DNA of 64,000 nucleotides from Acidobacteriota bacterium (GTDB lineage: Bacteria; Acidobacteriota; Blastocatellia; Pyrinomonadales; Pyrinomonadaceae), in assembly GCA_016713675.1 (NCBI GenBank), contig JADJOS010000001.1, forward strand, positions 1,054,001 to 1,118,000, read 5' to 3'. The translations under genes were made by a program, and so were the position numbers. Below, in pieces: positions 59,617-64,000 of the stretch (positions are counted from its first letter, which is position 1; the number at the start of each line of letters is the position of its first letter). The notes beneath the pieces are model-generated. The model was not told where the DNA came from and did not search any database. It saw nothing but the letters and a program-made list of their open reading frames with translations.

Positions 59617-60997
59617 ATGGCAGATACGATCGTCGCAATCGCAACACCAACCGGCCGCAGCGGTATCGGTGTGATCCGTTTGAGCGGCGGCGGATCGATC
59701 GGCATAGCGCAGAAGTTGGTTGGTGATGACGAATTTGGTCCATCGCCTCGTACAACCCATCTCAAGCAGCTTCATGAGCCATCTACCCGTGACGTGATCG
59801 ACGAAGCTATCATCACCTATTTCCAGGCACCGCATTCATTTACCGGCGAGGATGTCGTCGAGATCAGCTGTCACGGCTCGCCTGTGCTGTTGAGACAGGT
59901 CGTTGATATTTGTCTGAGCATGGATGCCCGTGTGGCGGATCCGGGCGAATTTACGCTGCGTGCCCTCGGTAACGGCCGTATCAACCTCGCTGAGGCAGAG
60001 GCGATCCGTGATCTGATCGATGCCCAGACGACAGCGTCGGCACGGCAGGCGGTTCGGCAGCTTCGGGGAGAATTTTCAATTCAACTGCAGCCGATCAAGG
60101 ATGATCTGCTCGATGTGATCGTCCTTCTCGAATCGGCACTCGAGTTTGTCGAGGACGATCTGCCGGCGGCGAAGTTTGCCGATGTCCGCAAGCGGATGGT
60201 CGATCTGAGCGAAGCAGTCGGACGTATCGCATCCACTTTCACCGCGGGGCGTTTGATCCGCGAAGGTCTGCGGGTAGCTTTGGTTGGACGGCCGAATGTC
60301 GGTAAGTCCAGCCTGTTCAATGCTTTACTCGGAAGTGAACGGGCCATCGTTACCGACATCGCCGGTACGACACGCGATCAGATACATGAGCGCTTCGTCG
60401 TCGAAAATGTCCCGATCTCTTTGATAGACACGGCAGGACTTCGAGATACGACCGACACGGTCGAGAGCATCGGGTCGAGCGTTCCAAGGCAACGATCGCC
60501 GACGCGGATCTCGTCATCGTAATGCTCGATGCATCCGACGAGATCACGCCCGAAGATCACGAGATCCTCGAGAGTGTCAAAGAACTCAATTATATTGTCG
60601 CGGTCAACAAGATCGATAAACGACCGTCAAACGATATCGACCGGCTTATCGCCGGAGCACACTCTTCGCTCGCATACCTACGGCCGAAGGTCACACCTCT
60701 CTCTGCAAAGACCGGCGATGGCCTCGACGACCTGCGGCATGCTATCATTCGTCCGTTTTCGCCGGACGATATCTCCACTGCTGGTTTTCTGGTAACTGAC
60801 GCCCGGCACCACGACCTGTTGGTTCGTAAAAGGACGAGATCGAAGAATCGATCCTGCAGCTCAATGAGAAAATGAGCGAAGAGATCATCTTGATCGGTCT
60901 CCACAACGCTTTGCGCTACCTCGGTCAGATCACAGGCGAAACAACGACCGAGGATATGCTAACTCGAATCTTTTCAACATTTTGCATCGGTAAGTAG
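59617..60997 (+). pseudogene. mnmE: tRNA modification GTPase MnmE, interrupted by two frameshifts
   Basis: MnmE works with MnmG to place the carboxymethylaminomethyl group on wobble U34. The sequence is intact in content but spread over three frames. Residues 1 to about 285 have the N-terminal TIVAIATPTGRSGIGVIRLSGGG, then the G domain with GRPNVGKSSLFNALLGSERAIVTDIAGTTRDQ and DTAGLRDT. One base is missing near 60471 (IES-IG then VERSKATIADADLVIVMLDAS in the next frame). A second is missing in AAAAGG near 60827-60833. The third frame ends LGQITGETTTEDMLTRIF with the C-terminal FCIGK. Conserved motifs survive on both sides of each break, so recent loss or sequence errors are the choices. As written, no full-length protein is made. 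Confidence 0.88.
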
Positions 60998-60999
60998 AT

Positions 61000-62043
61000 A
61001 TGAACAGAAGAGACATTTTGAAAACAGCGGCGATGCTGCCGATCGTTGCCGGAGCTGGATTTATAAGCGTTTCCGCAAAGACGGCCGCTCGGCCGAAGAT
61101 GATCAAGCCAAACCGCTTGCGTCCCGGCGACACTGTCGCCGTCATCGCTCCGGCCAGCGGGGCAACGCCCGAAGCATTTGAACGGGCGCTGGCAAATGTC
61201 GCGACGCTTGGCCTGAAAGCAAAGGTCGGTAAATACGCGAGGGGAAGCAAGGACCATCTTTCAGGTACGGATGCTGAAAGGCTACATGATCTGCATTGGG
61301 CGTTTGAGGATAAAGAGGTCAACGGGGTTTGGTGCGTTCGCGGCGGCAGCGGTGCCCCGAGGCTGTTGCCGGAGATCAATTATTCATTCATCAAAAGGAA
61401 CCCGAAGGTCTTAATCGGATATTCAGATATTACGGCCCTCCACATGGCGATCTCACAGCAGACCGGGCTCGTTACCTTTCACGGTCCGGTAGCGACATCG
61501 GAACTGTCGGAATACACAAAGACCCATCTTGTGAATTCGGTAATGTCTCCGCCTGCCAACTATAAGATCCAGCCGTCCGAATACAACCTTGCCCAAGCTT
61601 CAGCACTATTCAAACCATTGGTGATCACGCCCGGGAAGGCCCGTGGGCGCCTGATCGGCGGAAACCTGAGCCTGCTATCGGCTCTTGCAGGCACGCCGTA
61701 CGCACTCAAAGATGTAAAGGGCGCTATCCTCTTTGCCGAAGACATCAACGAGCCGCCGTATAAAGTAGATCGGCTGTTCACCCAGCTTCGGCAGAGCTGC
61801 GATATGAAGTCTCTTGCGGGAGTGGCTCTAGGCGTCTTTTCAAGTGCACAGGCTGCGACCGACGCAGAAACAGCGGTGACCCTCAGGGTGCTCAGGGACA
61901 GGCTCGGTGATCTTGGCATTCCAGTGATCACAGGTTTGTCGATCGGCCATATTCGCGACCAATTTACTTTGCCGATGGGCATCGAGGCGGAACTTGATAC
62001 AGAAGGCGCGACCGTTACGATGCTCGAATCGCCGGTAATATAA
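61000..62043 (+). CDS. LD-carboxypeptidase (peptidase S66 family), Tat-type signal
   Basis: A 347-residue murein tetrapeptide LD-carboxypeptidase-like enzyme, which trims D-Ala from muropeptides. The nucleophile Ser142 lies in LIGYSDITAL, and the partners are Glu247 (FAEDINEPPYK) and His317 (IGHIRDQF), giving the Ser-Glu-His triad of S66 enzymes. The N-terminus NRRDILKTAAMLPIVAGAG carries a twin-arginine-like motif followed by a hydrophobic stretch, so export by Tat is likely. The frame is completely intact although both neighbours are frameshifted. Confidence 0.93.
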   Translation: MNRRDILKTAAMLPIVAGAGFISVSAKTAARPKMIKPNRLRPGDTVAVIAPASGATPEAFERALANVATLGLKAKVGKYARGSKDHLSGTDAERLHDLHWAFEDKEVNGVWCVRGGSGAPRLLPEINYSFIKRNPKVLIGYSDITALHMAISQQTGLVTFHGPVATSELSEYTKTHLVNSVMSPPANYKIQPSEYNLAQASALFKPLVITPGKARGRLIGGNLSLLSALAGTPYALKDVKGAILFAEDINEPPYKVDRLFTQLRQSCDMKSLAGVALGVFSSAQAATDAETAVTLRVLRDRLGDLGIPVITGLSIGHIRDQFTLPMGIEAELDTEGATVTMLESPVI

Positions 62044-62097
62044 ATCTTGACGAATGGTTTTCTGATTGATACGGTCTAAGTTTGGCTTTTTGGGCAT

Positions 62098-63988
62098 ATG
62101 TTCGACGAAAAGTTTGACGTGATCGTGATCGGAGCTGGGCACGCAGGATGTGAGGCGGCCTCTGCCTCTGCGCCTTGGTACGAACACGGCCCTCGTCACT
62201 ATCAATCTTGATCTCATCGGGCAGATGTCTTGTAATCCGGCAGTCGGAGGTATCGCAAAAGGACATGTCGTTCGCGAGATCGATGCTCTTGGCGGCATAA
62301 TGGGCCGAGTGATCGACCGGACGGGCATTCAATTCCGTTTGCTCAACCGATCCCGCGGCCCTGCAGTGCAATCGCCAAGGGCACAGGCGGATCGCAGTAT
62401 GTATCGGACCGAGATGCGATCCGTCCTCGAAGCGACACCGAACCTGAGCCTTCGCCAGGGTGTGGTGGTTAAGCTAATTGTTGCAAACAATAGGGTTATT
62501 GGTGTTGAGCTGCAAGATTCACGTCGTTTTGGGGCCAAATCTGTGGTCGTTGCGACCGGTACTTTTCTTAATGGTACGATCCACACTGGCGAGAAGACCT
62601 TCTCGGCGGGACGTGCCGGTGAGCCTGCTTCGATCGAACTTGCAGATAGCCTCAAGCGTCTCGGATTTCCGGTCGGTCGTCTGAAAACAGGAACGCCGCC
62701 GCGGCTCGACGGCAGAACTATCGACTGGGATGCTTTCGAGCGCAGCCGCCGGATGAAAATCCCGTCGCTTTTTCGTTCGCAACGGAAAAGATCGAACAAG
62801 ACCAGATCCAGTGCTTCATCGGCTATACGAGCGATCGTGTCCACGACGCGATCCGCGGCAACCTACACCGCTCGCCGCTCTATTCCGGAAAGATCACGGG
62901 CGTCGGGCCGCGATATTGTCCGTCGATCGAGGACAAGGTCGTCAAATTTGGTGAAAAGGACCGGCACCAGCTGTTCCTCGAGCCAGAGGGCCGCAATACC
63001 AACGAAGTTTACCTAAACGGATTCTCAACATCGCTGCCGTCCGATCTGCAGCTCGAATTGCTGCGGATGATCGACGGTTTTGAGAATGTGCAGATCATTC
63101 GGCCCGGGTATGCGATCGAGTACGACTTCGTCGACCCGCGTGAAATGCGCCCGACGATGGAATCGACCCGAATGGACGGCCTCTTTCTCGCCGGCCAGAT
63201 CAACGGCACGACCGGTTACGAAGAAGCTGCGTGTCAGGGTCTGCTCGCTGGTGTAAATGCCGCATTTTCGACGCAAGGCCGCAAGCCATTCATATTGCAG
63301 CGTGACGAGGCTTATATCGGCGTTTTGGCAGATGATCTGATCCGTCACGGCGTCGATGAGCCGTATCGCTTGTTCACCTCACGAGCTGAGGCCCGTCTGA
63401 CGCTGCGTCATGACAACGCGGATCAGCGGCTTTCGCCTAAAGGCCGTGAGATCGGGCTTGTCGGCGATTCGGAATGGGATCGGTTCAATAGTAAACGCGA
63501 TCGTATCGCATCGCTCCGTAATTTGATCGATATGACGCGATTTAAGCGTTCTTCTGCGGAATACGCCGGTATTTCTCAGATATTAGGTGTCGATCTCGGC
63601 GATTCGATATCATTGTCGCAGCTAGCCATGCGGCAGGGTGTCAATGCCGATCTGATACAGCGGCTTTTGCCCGCCGATGTTCGCTGATATTCGTACAGCT
63701 GAGTTGGACACGGCATTGGCTGATTCGATGTACAGTGGCTATATCGCCAAGCAAAAGATCGCGACAGAGCGTGTAAACCATCACGATGCACTGAAAGTGC
63801 CCGAGAGCTTTCAATTTAACCTCATTCAAGGCCTTTCTAACGAAATGGTCGAGCGTCTCGAGCGTGCTCGCCCACAGAATTTCGCCCAGGTCCGCAGCAT
63901 ATCCGGCCTCACTCCGGCTGCAATATCCACGGTTCTGGTCCATTTGACTGCCGAAAAACCCAATCAAAACCAAGTTTTGTCTTCATAA
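62098..63988 (+). pseudogene. mnmG: tRNA uridine 5-carboxymethylaminomethyl synthase MnmG, interrupted by three frameshifts
   Basis: The FAD- and NADH-binding partner of MnmE. Content is full length but in several frames. ATG 62098 opens FDVIVIGAGHAGCEAA (FAD-binding GxGxxG), then the frame changes near 62169-62173, where a GC pair seems missing before RLGTNTALV. The next part has GQMSCNPAVGGIAKGHVVREIDALGG and RGPAVQSPRAQADR. A base is lost near 62741, after which GPRYCPSIEDKV, RPGYAIEYDFVDPRE and GLFLAGQINGTTGYEEAA follow. The frame changes again near 63674-63686, after LLPAD, leading to YSGYIAKQ and QVRSISGLTPAAISTVLV. All family motifs remain readable in sequence. Confidence 0.88.
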
Positions 63989-64000
63989 TTGTGGTACGTA

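Noticed and set aside
1..64000. CRISPR arrays, rRNA and tRNA genes
   Set aside because: No regularly spaced direct repeats with unique spacers and no rRNA or convincing tRNA cloverleaf were noticed on either strand by eye; a covariance search could still find a tRNA.

Overview
This window is an origin-of-replication region of a bacterial chromosome, most likely from an Acidobacteriota member of the class Blastocatellia. That placement is an inference from a VWFA-related protein of the acidobacterial type, long intergenic inverted repeats, moderate GC and the general gene style; no rRNA or tRNA gene was found to test it. dnaA (41.4-42.8 kb) and dnaN (39.7-40.9 kb) lie head-to-tail on the minus strand. 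A DnaA-box cluster with an AT-rich unwinding segment sits between them, and more boxes lie upstream of dnaA. The conserved rpmH-rnpA-yidD-yidC-khpB(jag)-mnmE-mnmG string runs on the plus strand from 56 kb to the window end.

Layout. 0-6 kb: a minus-strand cluster for lipoprotein maturation and translation (ileS, two small secreted proteins, lspA, lgt, a partial rluD) and clpS. 6-16 kb: a TPR/sigma-54 activator, a secreted cystatin-like protein, a cysteine desulfurase, then an FHA-GAF-adenylate cyclase, an MreB-like actin and the c-di-AMP pair cdaA-cdaR. 16-24 kb: a secreted HEAT-cyclophilin fusion, a perR-peroxiredoxin operon with a clear Per box, a thioredoxin-like protein, a VWA protein and an NAD-dependent reductase. 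24-32 kb: a TetR-controlled tripartite RND efflux operon whose inner-membrane pump is split in two frames. 32-36 kb: histidine/folate catabolism (ftcD), a zinc-ribbon protein and a DEAD-box helicase. 36.4-39.5 kb: a gene-poor accessory island beside the origin, with two copies of a roughly 300-bp non-coding element flanking a CPBP protease, a hairpin cluster and an AT-rich DUF3800 gene. 43-50 kb: a NuiA-like inhibitor, two secreted proteins, and a translationally coupled operon of a DUF445 membrane protein, an APH-like kinase fused to an ABC ATPase, and an FtsX/MacB-type permease. 50-56 kb: purM and purN interleaved with small proteins of unknown function.

Most notable observations: (1) the kinase-ABC ATPase fusion and its coupled permease and DUF445 partner; (2) an rnpA frame that completely contains rpmH, as described in Thermus; (3) mnmE and mnmG, partners in one tRNA modification, both carrying several frameshifts while the gene between them is intact; (4) the duplicated non-coding element at 36.5 and 37.8 kb; (5) an origin with a DnaA-trio-like unwinding element; (6) a family of long intergenic inverted repeats; (7) a secreted bacterial cystatin. 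Both the mnmE/mnmG breaks and the split RND pump could be sequence errors and need read-level confirmation.
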